Assembly: GCF_021168555.1 (NCBI RefSeq)
Contig: NZ_JAJOZS010000002.1
Location: forward strand, 124,001 to 188,000
Direction of reading: 5' to 3'
Length of the DNA: 64,000 nt
DNA from: Stenotrophomonas sp. MMGLT7
GTDB taxonomy: Bacteria; Pseudomonadota; Gammaproteobacteria; Xanthomonadales; Xanthomonadaceae
This document shows, in pieces, positions 1-8,659 of the stretch (positions are counted from its first letter, which is position 1; the number at the start of each line of letters is the position of its first letter). The notes beneath the pieces were generated by a model, which saw only the letters and a program-made list of their open reading frames with translations, had not been told where the DNA came from and did no database searches. A program made the position numbers and the translations under genes.

Positions 1-105
1 AACATCTACCTCAACTCCACCAGCGGCGTGTTCCCGTACAGCAACTACTCGCCGTTCGGCTTCAACGGCGCCTACGTCTACGGGCGCGTCAACTACACGT
101 GGTGA
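1..105 (+). CDS. TonB-dependent receptor, C-terminal fragment
   Basis: Only the last 34 codons are in the window; the reading frame is open from base 1 to TGA at 103-105. The end of the protein, NGAYVYGRVNYTW, closely resembles the C-terminus of the complete TonB-dependent receptor at 38738-41176 (NGAYWYGRVRYTF). Alternating residues and a terminal aromatic are typical of the last strand of an outer-membrane beta-barrel. The substrate cannot be inferred from this fragment. Confidence 0.75.
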   Translation, partial: NIYLNSTSGVFPYSNYSPFGFNGAYVYGRVNYTW

Positions 106-122
106 CCGGCCGCTGAGCGTCG

Positions 123-159
123 CCCGCGGCGGTCCCGGTTGCGCCGGGATCGCCGCGGG
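123..159 (+). terminator. Long GC hairpin after the receptor gene
   Basis: Two 16-base arms (123-138 and 144-159) pair with a single G-T position around a TTGCG loop, 17 bases after the receptor stop codon. There is no T-run after the stem, so intrinsic termination is an inference from position and stem strength; it may instead protect the 3' end of the mRNA. Confidence 0.5.
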
Positions 160-382
160 TTCGTTCCGCGCCCGGCGCGGGATGCCCCAGGCCGCGTCCG
201 ACACGCCTTTCGATCGCGGCCCGGGCGGCGCCCGCACGCGAGCGCACAGGCCGCGCCGCGCCGGCCCGCACACGCAAGCCAAGCGCACCGATGCCCGCCC
301 GCAGCGCGAAAAGACGACGCCGGTTTGCGCATAAACCGGCCAATCGGCGAAACTCGGGCACTTGCCAGCGCTTGGGATCCGG

Positions 383-2086
383 ATGCATCACGACACCAGC
401 CTCATCGACATCATCGCCGTCGGCCTGGCGATCGCCTTCGTGCTCGGTACGCTGGCCAACAAGCTGAAAGTCTCGCCTCTGGTGGGCTACCTGCTGGCGG
501 GCGTGTTCGTGGGTCCGTTCACCCCGGGCTTCGTCGCCGACCAGGACCTGGCCAACCAGCTGTCGGAGCTGGGCGTGATGCTGCTCATGTTCGGCGTCGG
601 GCTGCACTTCTCGCTCGAAGACCTGATGGAAGTGAAGTGGATCGCGATCCCCGGCGCCATCGCCCAGATCGCGGTCGCCACCCTGCTCGGCTGGGGCCTG
701 GCCTGGAGCATGGGCTGGTCGCCGATCAACGGGCTGGTGTTCGGCCTGGCGCTGTCGGTGGCCAGCACGGTGGTGCTGCTGCGCGCGCTGGAGGAACGCC
801 GCCTGCTTGAGACCAAGCGCGGCAAGATCGCCATCGGCTGGCTGATCGTCGAGGACCTGGTGATGGTGGTGGCGCTGGTGCTGCTGCCGGCACTGGCCGA
901 CATCCTCGGCGACACCGGCGCGGCGGCGGCGGCCGACGGCGGCTCGGCGACCATCCTCAAGGCGCTGGGCTGGACCCTGCTGAAGGTGGCCGCGTTCGTG
1001 GCGGTGATGCTGGTGGTCGGCGCGCGGGTCATCCCGTGGACGCTGGAGAAGGTGGCCGCGACCGGCTCGCGCGAGCTGTTCACGCTGTCGGTGCTGGCCA
1101 TCGCGCTGGGCGTGGCGTTCGGCTCGGCGCTGCTGTTCGGCGTGTCGTTCGCGCTGGGCGCGTTCTTCGCCGGCATGCTGCTCAACCGCTCCGAGCTCAG
1201 CCACAAGGCCGCCAACGACTCACTGCCGCTGCGCGACGCGTTCGCGGTGCTGTTCTTCGTCTCGGTCGGCATGCTGTTCGACCCGCACATCCTGCTGCAG
1301 CACCCGCTGCTGGTGCTGGCGACCTTCCTGACGATCACCGTGGGCAAGTCGGTGGCGGCGTACTTCATCGTGCGCGCGTTCGGCCATCCCACCTCCACCG
1401 CGCTGACCATCTCCGTCAGCCTGGCGCAGATCGGCGAGTTCTCCTTCATCCTGGCCGGGCTGGGCGTGAGCCTGGCGATCCTGCCCGAGACCGGCCGCGA
1501 CCTGGTGCTGGCCGGCGCGCTGATGTCGATCATCGCCAACCCGTTCCTGTTCTCCTGGCTGGACCGCTGGCAGGCCAAGCACCCGATCCTGGTGCCGGCC
1601 AAGGCCGAGCCGGAGCTGCCGCCCGGCCCCTCGCTGGACCTGCATGGCCACGCCATCGTGATCGGCTACGGCCGCGTCGGCCAGGAGCTGGCGCGGGTGC
1701 TGCGCGAGCGCGGGGTCCCGGTGCTGGCGATCGACGACAACCGCGAGCACGTGGCCAAGGCGCATGCCCTGGGCATCCCCGCCATCCGCGGCAGCGCGGC
1801 GGCCGACAAGGTGCTGGCCGAGGCCCATCCGGAGCGCGCCAAGATCGCGGTGCTGGCGATCCCGCAGCCGCTGGAGGCCGGCGAGGCGCTGGCCAAGCTG
1901 CGCGCGCTGAACCCGTCGCTGACCCTGCTGGCGCGCGCGCACAGCGACGCCGAGGTCCGGCACCTGCTGGAACACGGCGCCGACGGCGCGGTGATGGCCG
2001 AGCGCGAACTGGCCTACTCGCTGGCCGAGATGGTGATGTCCACCCCGCCCTATCGCACGATGGACAAGCCGATCCCCACGCTGTAG
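383..2086 (+). CDS. ybaL: YbaL/KefB-type cation:proton antiporter
   Basis: 567 aa. The first ~385 residues are a CPA2 (Na+/H+ exchanger) transmembrane domain of about 12 helices. From about residue 420 comes a cytosolic TrkA-N/RCK domain with the dinucleotide-binding motif IGYGRVGQE. Family members exchange K+ or Na+ for protons at the inner membrane and are gated by NAD(H) or other ligands. The ATG at 383 is preferred over the upstream in-frame TTG at 362, because MHH followed by the first helix matches the known E. coli YbaL start. It is convergent with the cobalamin genes, with a REP palindrome between them. Confidence 0.9.
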   Translation: MHHDTSLIDIIAVGLAIAFVLGTLANKLKVSPLVGYLLAGVFVGPFTPGFVADQDLANQLSELGVMLLMFGVGLHFSLEDLMEVKWIAIPGAIAQIAVATLLGWGLAWSMGWSPINGLVFGLALSVASTVVLLRALEERRLLETKRGKIAIGWLIVEDLVMVVALVLLPALADILGDTGAAAAADGGSATILKALGWTLLKVAAFVAVMLVVGARVIPWTLEKVAATGSRELFTLSVLAIALGVAFGSALLFGVSFALGAFFAGMLLNRSELSHKAANDSLPLRDAFAVLFFVSVGMLFDPHILLQHPLLVLATFLTITVGKSVAAYFIVRAFGHPTSTALTISVSLAQIGEFSFILAGLGVSLAILPETGRDLVLAGALMSIIANPFLFSWLDRWQAKHPILVPAKAEPELPPGPSLDLHGHAIVIGYGRVGQELARVLRERGVPVLAIDDNREHVAKAHALGIPAIRGSAAADKVLAEAHPERAKIAVLAIPQPLEAGEALAKLRALNPSLTLLARAHSDAEVRHLLEHGADGAVMAERELAYSLAEMVMSTPPYRTMDKPIPTL

Positions 2087-2110
2087 GGCAGCAGCGCCAA
2101 GCTATCGTCA

Positions 2111-2178
2111 GTAGGAGCGACTTCAGTCGCGATGGAGCTTTACCGGTAAAGCCGCATCGCGACTGAAGTCGCTCCTAC
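2111..2178. repeat. REP palindrome, type A
   Basis: 68-bp imperfect palindrome beginning GTAGGAGCGACTTCAGTCGC with its inverted copy at the other end. Other copies lie at 6805, 9605, 23499 and 50633. It sits between the converging ybaL and cobS genes, and its last bases contain the cobS stop codon. Confidence 0.9.
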
Positions 2179-2915
2179 GACGGCGATTGCGCCGAAAGCG
2201 CCAGCGCCACCAGCACCGCGGCCTCGGTCAGCTCGGCCAGCGCGCCGCAGGTGTCGCCGGTCATCCCCTGCAGCCGCCGCAGGCAGGCGCGCCGCCACGC
2301 CGCGAACACCAGCGCGGCGGCCAGCAGCGCCGCAATCCCGGCCCAGCCGGCGCAGGACGCCAGCAGGACGGCCAGCACGATCGCCGCCAGGCAGGGCCTG
2401 CGCGCCGCCGCGGCCAGGCCGCTGCCGATGCCGCCGGCACGCACGTACGGCATCGACACGAACGCCGCGGAGAGCGCGGTCCGCGCCAGCAGCGGCGCCA
2501 GCCACAGCAGCGGCCAGCCTGCGGCCGGCAGGCTGGCCAGCGCGGCGAACTTCAGCAGCAGCACCAGCACCAGCGCGCTCACCCCGGCCGGGCCGCTGCG
2601 CGGGTCCTTCATGATCTCCAGGGTGCGCGCGCGGTCGCCCATGCCGCCGACCCAGGCGTCGGCACTGTCGGCCAGGCCGTCCAGGTGCAGGCCCCCGGTC
2701 AGCCACGTCCACAGCGCCACCAGCACCGCGGCCGCCAGCAGCGGCGGCGCGCCGCGCAGCAGCCAGGCCGCGGCGCACAGCAGCACGCCGAGCAGAAACC
2801 CCACCAGCGGGTACCAGGCCAGCGAGCGCGCCTGCACCCCGGGCTGCGCGAACACCCGCGCGGGCACCGGAATCCGGGTCAGGAACCCCAGCGCCGCGAG
2901 CAGGCCGTCGATCAT
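2175..2915 (-). CDS. cobS: Adenosylcobinamide-GDP ribazoletransferase
   Basis: 246 aa, the usual family length, strongly hydrophobic with about 6-7 membrane segments. The conserved motif HLDGLADSADAW at residues 77-88 supplies the metal-binding aspartates. CobS joins adenosylcobinamide-GDP to alpha-ribazole (phosphate), the assembly step of the lower loop of cobalamin, in the inner membrane. Its ATG overlaps the TGA of the upstream cobC by 4 bases, so the two are probably translationally coupled. The TAG stop lies inside the type A REP palindrome, and the last few residues may reflect a run-on into it. Last gene of the minus-strand cobalamin series. Confidence 0.93.
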   Translation of the reverse strand: MIDGLLAALGFLTRIPVPARVFAQPGVQARSLAWYPLVGFLLGVLLCAAAWLLRGAPPLLAAAVLVALWTWLTGGLHLDGLADSADAWVGGMGDRARTLEIMKDPRSGPAGVSALVLVLLLKFAALASLPAAGWPLLWLAPLLARTALSAAFVSMPYVRAGGIGSGLAAAARRPCLAAIVLAVLLASCAGWAGIAALLAAALVFAAWRRACLRRLQGMTGDTCGALAELTEAAVLVALALSAQSPS

Positions 2916-3526
2916 GCGCCGGCCACGGCCGGCGGCCAGCGCAGCGGATGCAGCGAGGCGTGCGCCACCTCGATCGAGGCCATGTCGGCGAACGGACGCG
3001 CCTCGGCGCGGCAGCGGATCAGGCGGATCGCGCCGCCATGGGTCACCACCAGCACGCGCCGGCCGCTGTCCGCGTGCTCGGCGGCGATGTCGTCCAGCGC
3101 CGCGCACAGCCGCTGGCCGAATGCGGCCAACGGCTCCGCGCCCGGTGGCGGGAAGGCCTCCGGGTCGGCCCAGAAGCGGCCGAGCGCATCGCCGTCGTCG
3201 CGGGCGATGTCCTCGATCGGCACGCCCTGCCAGTCGCCGAAGTGGTATTCGCGCAGGCGCGCATCCAGCCGCAGCGGCAGCCCGCGCTGGGCGGCCAGCT
3301 CGGCGGAAAAGCGCGCGCAGCGCTGCAGCGTGGAGGACACCACCGCGTCCCAATGCCCCGCCGCCGTGGCCAGGCGCAGCTGGCGCCAGCCGAGCTCGCT
3401 GAGCGGGTCGTCCAGTTGCCCGCGGTAGCTGCGCTGGCCGGTGTCGCCGTGGCGCAGCAGGTCGATCGAGGTCGGGAATGGGGAATCGGGAATCGGGAAT
3501 GGGTGGGTCGGCAATGGCATTGTCAT
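2912..3526 (-). CDS. cobC: Alpha-ribazole phosphatase (histidine phosphatase family)
   Basis: 204 aa. LLRHGDTG (catalytic His26) near the start and THGGAIRLI near the end are the paired motifs of the histidine phosphatase superfamily. With cobT, cobU and cobS as neighbours it fits CobC, which dephosphorylates alpha-ribazole-5'-phosphate (or cobalamin phosphate). The N-terminus is odd: residues 3-18 (MPLPTHPFPIPDSPFP) are encoded by a TCCCGAT-type heptamer repeat, just before the conserved core starts at residue 20. ATG at 3526 or 3520 is the start; no start codon lies between the repeat and the core, so the extension must be translated unless a non-standard codon is used. Confidence 0.88.
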   Translation of the reverse strand: MTMPLPTHPFPIPDSPFPTSIDLLRHGDTGQRSYRGQLDDPLSELGWRQLRLATAAGHWDAVVSSTLQRCARFSAELAAQRGLPLRLDARLREYHFGDWQGVPIEDIARDDGDALGRFWADPEAFPPPGAEPLAAFGQRLCAALDDIAAEHADSGRRVLVVTHGGAIRLIRCRAEARPFADMASIEVAHASLHPLRWPPAVAGA

Positions 3527-3712
3527 CGGTAAAGCCTCATAGGGCGTCCGGTTGGCCGGGAGGCGGCGTGCCGGTTGAAGCGGGGAATCGGGAATGGAGA
3601 ATCGGGAATCGGAACGGCGGGGTCGGACGAACTGGACGATGGCGGCGATACCCTTTCCACGGCAACGCCGTTGCCATGACCCACCCAATCCCCAATCCCG
3701 ATTCCCCCCTTT
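3527..3712. repeat. Heptamer (GGGAATC) repeat spacer between cobT and cobC
   Basis: Clusters of GGGAATC-like heptamers occur at about 3582-3612 and 3690-3708, and continue into cobC at 3473-3501. A short stretch at 3527-3540 resembles half of a type A REP. The spacer breaks the otherwise overlapping cobU-cobT / cobC-cobS series. No further gene was seen. Confidence 0.75.
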
Positions 3713-4768
3713 TCACCCCTGCGACACCCCCGCTTCGCCGAACGTGGCCATGCCGCCGTGCAGCGCGCAGGCCAGGCGCAGCAGCGGCACCGCCACCGCC
3801 GCGCCGCTGGCCTCGCCCAGGCACAGGCCCAGGTCGAGCAGCGGCTCGGCCTGCAGCGCCTCCAGCACCGCGGCGTGGCCGCGCTCGTGCGAGCGATGCG
3901 CAAACAGCAGCCAGTCGCGCACCCCGGGATTGATGCGCACCGCCGCCAGCGCCGCGGTGGTGGCGATGAAGCCGTCCACCAGCACCGGGATGCCCGCCTG
4001 CGCGGCGGCGATGCAGGCGCCGGACATCGCCGCGATCTCGAACCCGCCCAGCCGCCGCAGCTGCTCCAGCGCGCCGTCGGCATCGGCATGCAGCGCCAGT
4101 GCGCGCGCGACCACCGCGGCCTTGCGCGCCACCCCCGCCGCGTCCAGCCCGGTACCGGGCCCGGCCAGTTCCTGCGGCGAGCGCCGCAGCAGCGCGCAGG
4201 CCAGCGCCGCGGCAACGGTGGTGTTGGCGATGCCCATCTCGCCGCCGATGAACAACTGCGCACCGGCCGCACGCGCCTGCGCGATGCTGTCGGCGCCGGC
4301 CGCCAGCGCGGCGGCGAGCTGCGCCGGCGTCATCGCCGGGGCCTGGCAGAAGTTGGCGGTGGAGGCGGCGATGAGCGCGCGCCGCACCCCGGGCACCTCG
4401 CCCGGATCGTTGACGGTGCCGAGGTTGACCACCTCCAGCGTGGCGCCGAGTTCGCGCGCCAGCACCGCGATCGCCGCGCCGCCATGGGCGAAGTTGCGCA
4501 CCATCTCGCCGGTGACCGCCTGCGGGAACGCCGACACGCCCTCGGCGGCGACGCCGTGGTCGCCGGCGTAGACCGCGATCCATACCGTGTCCAGCCGCGG
4601 GCGCTCGCTGCGCTGCCACGCCGCCAGCTGCACCGCCAGCGCCTCCAGCCGGCCCAGCGAACCCGGCGGCTTGGTCAGCTGCAGCTGCCGCGCCAGCGCC
4701 GCCTCGCGCGCGGCCGCATCGGCGATGGCGCAACCGGCATGGATCCATTCGATGTCCACAACACTCAC
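3713..4768 (-). CDS. cobT: Nicotinate-nucleotide--dimethylbenzimidazole phosphoribosyltransferase
   Basis: 351 aa, standard length. It activates the lower-ligand base (dimethylbenzimidazole or a related base) by transferring ribose phosphate from nicotinate mononucleotide, giving alpha-ribazole phosphate. Family landmarks are PPGSLGRLE near the N-terminus, [28 protein letters not shown], and the C-terminal FGEAGVSQ holding the catalytic glutamate. The GTG start at 4768 has an AGGAG at about 7 bases and overlaps the cobU TGA by 4 bases, so coupling with cobU is likely. Confidence 0.95.
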   Translation of the reverse strand: MSVVDIEWIHAGCAIADAAAREAALARQLQLTKPPGSLGRLEALAVQLAAWQRSERPRLDTVWIAVYAGDHGVAAEGVSAFPQAVTGEMVRNFAHGGAAIAVLARELGATLEVVNLGTVNDPGEVPGVRRALIAASTANFCQAPAMTPAQLAAALAAGADSIAQARAAGAQLFIGGEMGIANTTVAAALACALLRRSPQELAGPGTGLDAAGVARKAAVVARALALHADADGALEQLRRLGGFEIAAMSGACIAAAQAGIPVLVDGFIATTAALAAVRINPGVRDWLLFAHRSHERGHAAVLEALQAEPLLDLGLCLGEASGAAVAVPLLRLACALHGGMATFGEAGVSQG

Positions 4769-5286
4769 AGGGGATCTCCTTTCAGAATCATCGGCAGGCC
4801 GGCGACCACGAACGCCACGCGCTCGCAGCGCGCCGCCAGCGCCTGGTGCAGGCGGCCCGCCTCGTCGACGAAGCGGCGCGCCAGCTCGCCCATCGGCACC
4901 ACGCCCTGCCCGACCTCGTTGCTCACCAGCACGATGTGGCCGGGCAGCCGCGGCAGCACGTCCAGCAGTGCCCCGCGCTCGCGTGCCAGCAACGCCTCGT
5001 CGCCGCTGCCGAGCAGGTTGCTCAGCCACAGCGTCAGGCAGTCCACCAGCAGGCAGCGGCCGTCCCCGGCCTGCGCGCGCAGGGTGGCGGCCAGCGCCAG
5101 CGGCTCCTCCACGCACTGCCAGTGCGATGGTCGCCGGGCGCGGTGGTGGGCGATGCGTGCGGCCATCTCACCGTCGAAGGCCTGCGCGGTGGCGATGTAG
5201 ACCACCTCGCCGGCAGTGGCCGCGGCGATGCGTTCGGCCAGCGCGCTCTTGCCGGAGCGGGCGCCGCCGAGGATCAGCTCGCGCAT
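4765..5286 (-). CDS. cobU: Bifunctional adenosylcobinamide kinase / phosphate guanylyltransferase
   Basis: 173 aa. A P-loop GGARSGKS lies at residues 7-14, followed by [11 protein letters not shown] and [11 protein letters not shown], the diagnostic CobU/CobP motifs. The enzyme phosphorylates adenosylcobinamide and then transfers GMP to give adenosylcobinamide-GDP, the substrate of CobS. Its start overlaps the end of the cobD-cobQ frame by 13 bases, and its stop overlaps the cobT start. It is part of the tightly packed cobDQ-cobU-cobT transcription unit. Confidence 0.95.
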   Translation of the reverse strand: MRELILGGARSGKSALAERIAAATAGEVVYIATAQAFDGEMAARIAHHRARRPSHWQCVEEPLALAATLRAQAGDGRCLLVDCLTLWLSNLLGSGDEALLARERGALLDVLPRLPGHIVLVSNEVGQGVVPMGELARRFVDEAGRLHQALAARCERVAFVVAGLPMILKGDPL

Positions 5287-7886
5287 GCCGGCTCTCCTTC
5301 CGCGCGCTCCGGGCGGGCCGGGTCGGTCGCGGTCAGCCGCGCCAGCGCGGCGGTATCCAGGTGCGCTTCCACCGCATCGGCCAGCCGCTCCAGCGTGGCC
5401 TCGCGCAGCGCGTGCAGGTCCAGCGGCTCGGCCTGCTCCAGCCCGGCCCAGGCCAGCAGTGCCGACAGCGCCTGCGGCGCGTCGAATACGCCGTGCAGGT
5501 AGGTGCCCAGCACCTGCCCGTCGGCCGAGACCGCGCCATCGCCGCGGCCGTCGTCCAGCTGCAGCAGCGGCCTCCGCAGCGCGGGCCCGGTGCTGACGCC
5601 GCAATGGATCTCGTAGCCGTGCGCAGGCGCGTCGCCGAGCGCGAGCCGGCCCTGCACGCGGCGCAGCTGCTTGTGCGGCTCCAGCGTGGTCTCCAGTTCC
5701 AGCCAGCCCAGGCCGGCGCTGCTGCCGGGCGCGCCTTCGATGCCGTGGGGATCGTGCACGGCGCGGCCGAGCATCTGCAGCCCACCACAGATGCCGAGCA
5801 GCCTGCCGCCGTAGCGCAGGTGGCGGGCGATCGCCGCATCCCAGCCCTGCGCGCGCAGCCAGTGCAGGTCGGCGCGGGTGGACTTGCTGCCCGGCAGCAC
5901 GACCAGGTCGCAGGCCGGGATGTCCTCGCCGGGGCCGACGAAGCGCAGCTGCACCTGCGGGTGCGCGGCCAGCGCGTCGAAATCGGTGTGGTTGCTGATG
6001 CGCGGCAGCGCCGGCACCGCCACCTGCAGCCGTGCCCGCGGCTTGTCCTGGCGCATGCGCGGCAGCGCGTCCTCGGCTTCCAGCTGCAGGCCGTGCAGGT
6101 ACGGCAGCACCCCCAGCACCGGCTTGCCGGTCTCCTTCTCGAGCCAGTCCAGGCCCGGCTGCAGCAGTGCCTGGTCGCCGCGGAAGCGGTTGATGACGAA
6201 GCCGGCCACGCGTGCGCGCTCGCTTTCCGACAGCAGCGCCAGCGTGCCCACCAGGTGCGCGAACACGCCGCCGCGGTCGATGTCGGCGACCAGGATCACC
6301 GGGCAGTCCACCGCCTCGGCGTAACCCATGTTGGCGATGTCGTTGGCGCGCAGGTTGATCTCGGCAGGGCTGCCGGCGCCTTCCACCAGCAGCGTGTCGA
6401 AGCGTTCGGCCAGGCGCGCGTGCGAGGCCAGCACCGCCTCGCGCGCGGTGCGCTTGTAGTCGTGGTAGCCGGCCGCGTCGAGATTGGCGACGGCGCGGCC
6501 ATGCACGATCACCTGCGCACCGGTGTCGCTGTTGGGCTTGAGCAGCACCGGGTTGAAATCGGTGTGCGGGGCCAGCCCGCAGGCCTGCGCCTGCACCGCC
6601 TGGGCGCGGCCTATCTCGCCGCCGTCCACGGTGACGGCCGAGTTCAGCGCCATGTTCTGCGGCTTGAACGGCGCCACCGCCACTCCGCGCCGGTGCAGCC
6701 AGCGGCACAGTGCGGCGACCAGCGTGCTCTTGCCGGCATCGGAGGTGCAGCCCTGGACCATCAGTACCGCGGCGTGCCCGGCGCGCGCCCTCGCAGGGGC
6801 GACTGTAGGAGCGACTTCAGTCGCGATGGAGCTTTCCCGGGAAAGCCCCATCGCGACTGAAGTCGCTCCTACAGTCGCTCCTACGGGCGCTCCTGCCGGA
6901 TCAAGCGCACCCAGCTCGGCCAGCGCGGCGTCCAGGCGCGCCAGTCCCGCGTCGTCGGGCGGCAGGCCGAAGCGCAGGCTGGCCGGCTCGGCGAACAGCC
7001 GCACCAGGATGCCGCGGCGCGCCAGCGCGTGGTGCAGCGCGGCCGCATCCTCGCGCCGGCACCACTGGAAGAAGTCGGTGCCGGCGCTGGGCACGATGCC
7101 GTGCCGCCGCAGCACGCCGGCGAGCGCGGCCGAGGCGGTGCGCAGGCGCGGGATCGCCTGCCGCTGCCAGTCGCGGTCGGCCAGCGCCTGCCGCAGCGCC
7201 CAGCGCGTCGGCCCGGCCAGCGTCCAGGGCCCCAGGCGTTCGCGCAGCGCCTCGAGCAGCGGCGCGGCCGCGGCGACGAAGCCGGCACGCGCGCCGGCCA
7301 TGCCGAAGAACTTGCCGACCGAACGCAGCACCACCAGTCCGGCACGGTCGGCATGCGCGCACAGGCTCGCCTGCGGCGTCGCATCCATGAAGGCCTCGTC
7401 GACCACCAGCCAGCCCCCGCGCGCGGCCAGCCGCGCATGCAGCGCCAGCAGTTCGTCGCTGCCGAAGCGGTCGCCGCCGGGATTGTTCGGATGGATCAGC
7501 ACCAGCACGTCGAATGCCTGCGCACGCGCCAGCAGTTCGACGGACGGCAGCACATCGACCTCGTGCCCGGCAGTGCGCCAGGCATGCGCATGCTCGGCAT
7601 AGCCCGGCGCGATCACCCCGACCCGGCTGCGCGCGCGCAACCGCGGCAGCGCCTGGATCGCGGCCTGCGAACCGGCCACCGGCAGCAGTCCCGGCGCACC
7701 GTAGTAGGCGCAGGCGGCCTCTACCAGGCCATCGTCGTCCTCGGGCAGACGCTGCCAGGCCTGCGGCGGGATGGCCGGCAGCGGCCACGGGAACGGGCTG
7801 ACGCCGGTGGACAGGTCCAGCCAGCGCCCGGGCTCGATGCCGTACTGGCGCGCCGCGCGCAGCAGGCGCCCGCCGTGCTCAAGCAT
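5274..7886 (-). CDS. cobD-cobQ: CobD-CobQ fusion: threonine-phosphate decarboxylase + cobyric acid synthase
   Basis: One uninterrupted 870-aa frame. Residues 1 to ~330 are a fold-type I PLP enzyme (HPNNPGG; catalytic Lys192 in [10 protein letters not shown]): threonine-phosphate decarboxylase (Salmonella CobD, Pseudomonas CobC), which makes aminopropanol phosphate. Residues ~376-870 are cobyric acid synthase (CobQ/CbiP), with [10 protein letters not shown] at the ATP site and a class I amidotransferase nucleophile Cys700 in GICGGLQML; it amidates four side chains of the corrin ring. The linker, about 335-375, is translated from a type A REP palindrome (6805-6872). Met376 could start a separate CobQ of 495 aa, but no Shine-Dalgarno precedes it, which favours the fusion. 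Both halves look complete. Confidence 0.88.
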   Translation of the reverse strand: MLEHGGRLLRAARQYGIEPGRWLDLSTGVSPFPWPLPAIPPQAWQRLPEDDDGLVEAACAYYGAPGLLPVAGSQAAIQALPRLRARSRVGVIAPGYAEHAHAWRTAGHEVDVLPSVELLARAQAFDVLVLIHPNNPGGDRFGSDELLALHARLAARGGWLVVDEAFMDATPQASLCAHADRAGLVVLRSVGKFFGMAGARAGFVAAAAPLLEALRERLGPWTLAGPTRWALRQALADRDWQRQAIPRLRTASAALAGVLRRHGIVPSAGTDFFQWCRREDAAALHHALARRGILVRLFAEPASLRFGLPPDDAGLARLDAALAELGALDPAGAPVGATVGATSVAMGLSRESSIATEVAPTVAPARARAGHAAVLMVQGCTSDAGKSTLVAALCRWLHRRGVAVAPFKPQNMALNSAVTVDGGEIGRAQAVQAQACGLAPHTDFNPVLLKPNSDTGAQVIVHGRAVANLDAAGYHDYKRTAREAVLASHARLAERFDTLLVEGAGSPAEINLRANDIANMGYAEAVDCPVILVADIDRGGVFAHLVGTLALLSESERARVAGFVINRFRGDQALLQPGLDWLEKETGKPVLGVLPYLHGLQLEAEDALPRMRQDKPRARLQVAVPALPRISNHTDFDALAAHPQVQLRFVGPGEDIPACDLVVLPGSKSTRADLHWLRAQGWDAAIARHLRYGGRLLGICGGLQMLGRAVHDPHGIEGAPGSSAGLGWLELETTLEPHKQLRRVQGRLALGDAPAHGYEIHCGVSTGPALRRPLLQLDDGRGDGAVSADGQVLGTYLHGVFDAPQALSALLAWAGLEQAEPLDLHALREATLERLADAVEAHLDTAALARLTATDPARPERAEGEPACAS
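6805..6872. repeat. REP palindrome, type A, inside the cobD-cobQ frame
   Basis: Full-length copy of the same 68-bp palindrome seen at 2111 and 9605, here read through in frame as [21 protein letters not shown] partial duplicate of the arm (GTCGCTCCTAC-like) follows at 6873-6895. It contains no stop codon in the frame used. Confidence 0.92.
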
Positions 7887-8069
7887 GTCGCGCCCTGCCT
7901 GTCATCGTCCGCCGCAATCCACCGTGTCCAAGCGGGGAAGGATACGCCGCGCGAGCGGAGCGGTTCCATCGGCAGGCGGCGGGCCGGAATGTGTCATCCA
8001 TGTCATCGCCGCCATGATCCGCAGCGCCGGCGGCGGCAACATGGCGCATCCACCTCGAGGAGCCGCCCC

Positions 8070-8375
8070 ATGTCCCAGCACCGTTTCGCCCTTGCATCGA
8101 TCCTCGCCGTCCTGGCCGCCAGCCCGCTGCTCGCCGCCGCCGCGCAGAAGACCCCGCAGCAGGAGCTGATGAGCAAGTGCTCGGCGCAGAACAAGGGCAA
8201 GACCGGCGATGCCTACAAGAGCGCGCAGAAATCCTGCCTGAGCGGCGGCAGCGCCGGCGGCAAGAGCTCCGCCAATGCGTCGCAGCAGCGCATGAAGGAC
8301 TGCAATGCGCAGGCCGCCGGCAAGAAGGGCGACGAGCGCAAGAGTTTCCTGGGCGACTGCCTCAAGAGCCACTGA
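8070..8375 (+). CDS. psiF: PsiF-family small periplasmic protein
   Basis: 101 aa. A signal peptide (about residues 1-23, ending LLAAAAQ) precedes two PsiF repeats, each with a Cys pair: SKCSAQNKGKTGDAYKSAQKSC-like and DCNAQAAGKKGDERKSFLGDC-like halves. E. coli PsiF is phosphate-starvation inducible; its function is unknown. The gene is on the plus strand, inserted between two minus-strand cobalamin units, with its start 183 bases from the divergent cobD-cobQ start. A GAGGAGCC Shine-Dalgarno precedes the ATG. Two TGTCAT direct repeats at 7992 and 8001 recall a Pho box, but their 9-base spacing is wrong. Confidence 0.85.
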   Translation: MSQHRFALASILAVLAASPLLAAAAQKTPQQELMSKCSAQNKGKTGDAYKSAQKSCLSGGSAGGKSSANASQQRMKDCNAQAAGKKGDERKSFLGDCLKSH

Positions 8376-8474
8376 GGCTGCGGCCGGCGTGTCGTGGGTA
8401 GAGCCAAGGCTGGGGCGTTCCCGGCAGCTGATTAGTGTCCAGTGCCGGCCGTCGTGCATTTGCGCAGCCTTCCA

Positions 8475-8560
8475 GTCGTCGTCGCCGCGAAGGCGGGGAC
8501 CCCGCGACCCGAGCCTGTACCGCGGCAAGGCACTGGGTCCCGCCTTCGCGGGGACGACGG
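8475..8560. repeat. Repeat type B, inverted GTCGTCCCCGCGAAGGCGGG element
   Basis: An imperfect palindrome whose arms contain CCGCGAAGGCGGGGAC and its inverse, separated by about 40 bases. It lies between the converging psiF and cbiB genes. Related copies are at 20630 and 25440-25795. Confidence 0.8.
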
Positions 8561-8659
8561 CCGGTTTCGATACGGGAACCGACAGTTGGCGCTAGTCATC
8601 GGTGCCGGGAACGCATCGGCCACGGCTCGACGCTGGCGCGGGATGCGCCCTTGGGGCAA

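Noticed and set aside
89-1656. Long minus-strand open frames opposite ybaL, and similar long frames opposite clpB, nadE, pilB and others
   Set aside because: They are rich in Arg, Gln, His and Gly or Ala, lack motifs and mirror real genes; this is the usual effect of high GC at third codon positions.
7992-8006. Pho box upstream of psiF
   Set aside because: The two TGTCAT repeats are 9 bases apart from start to start, while PhoB sites need 11.
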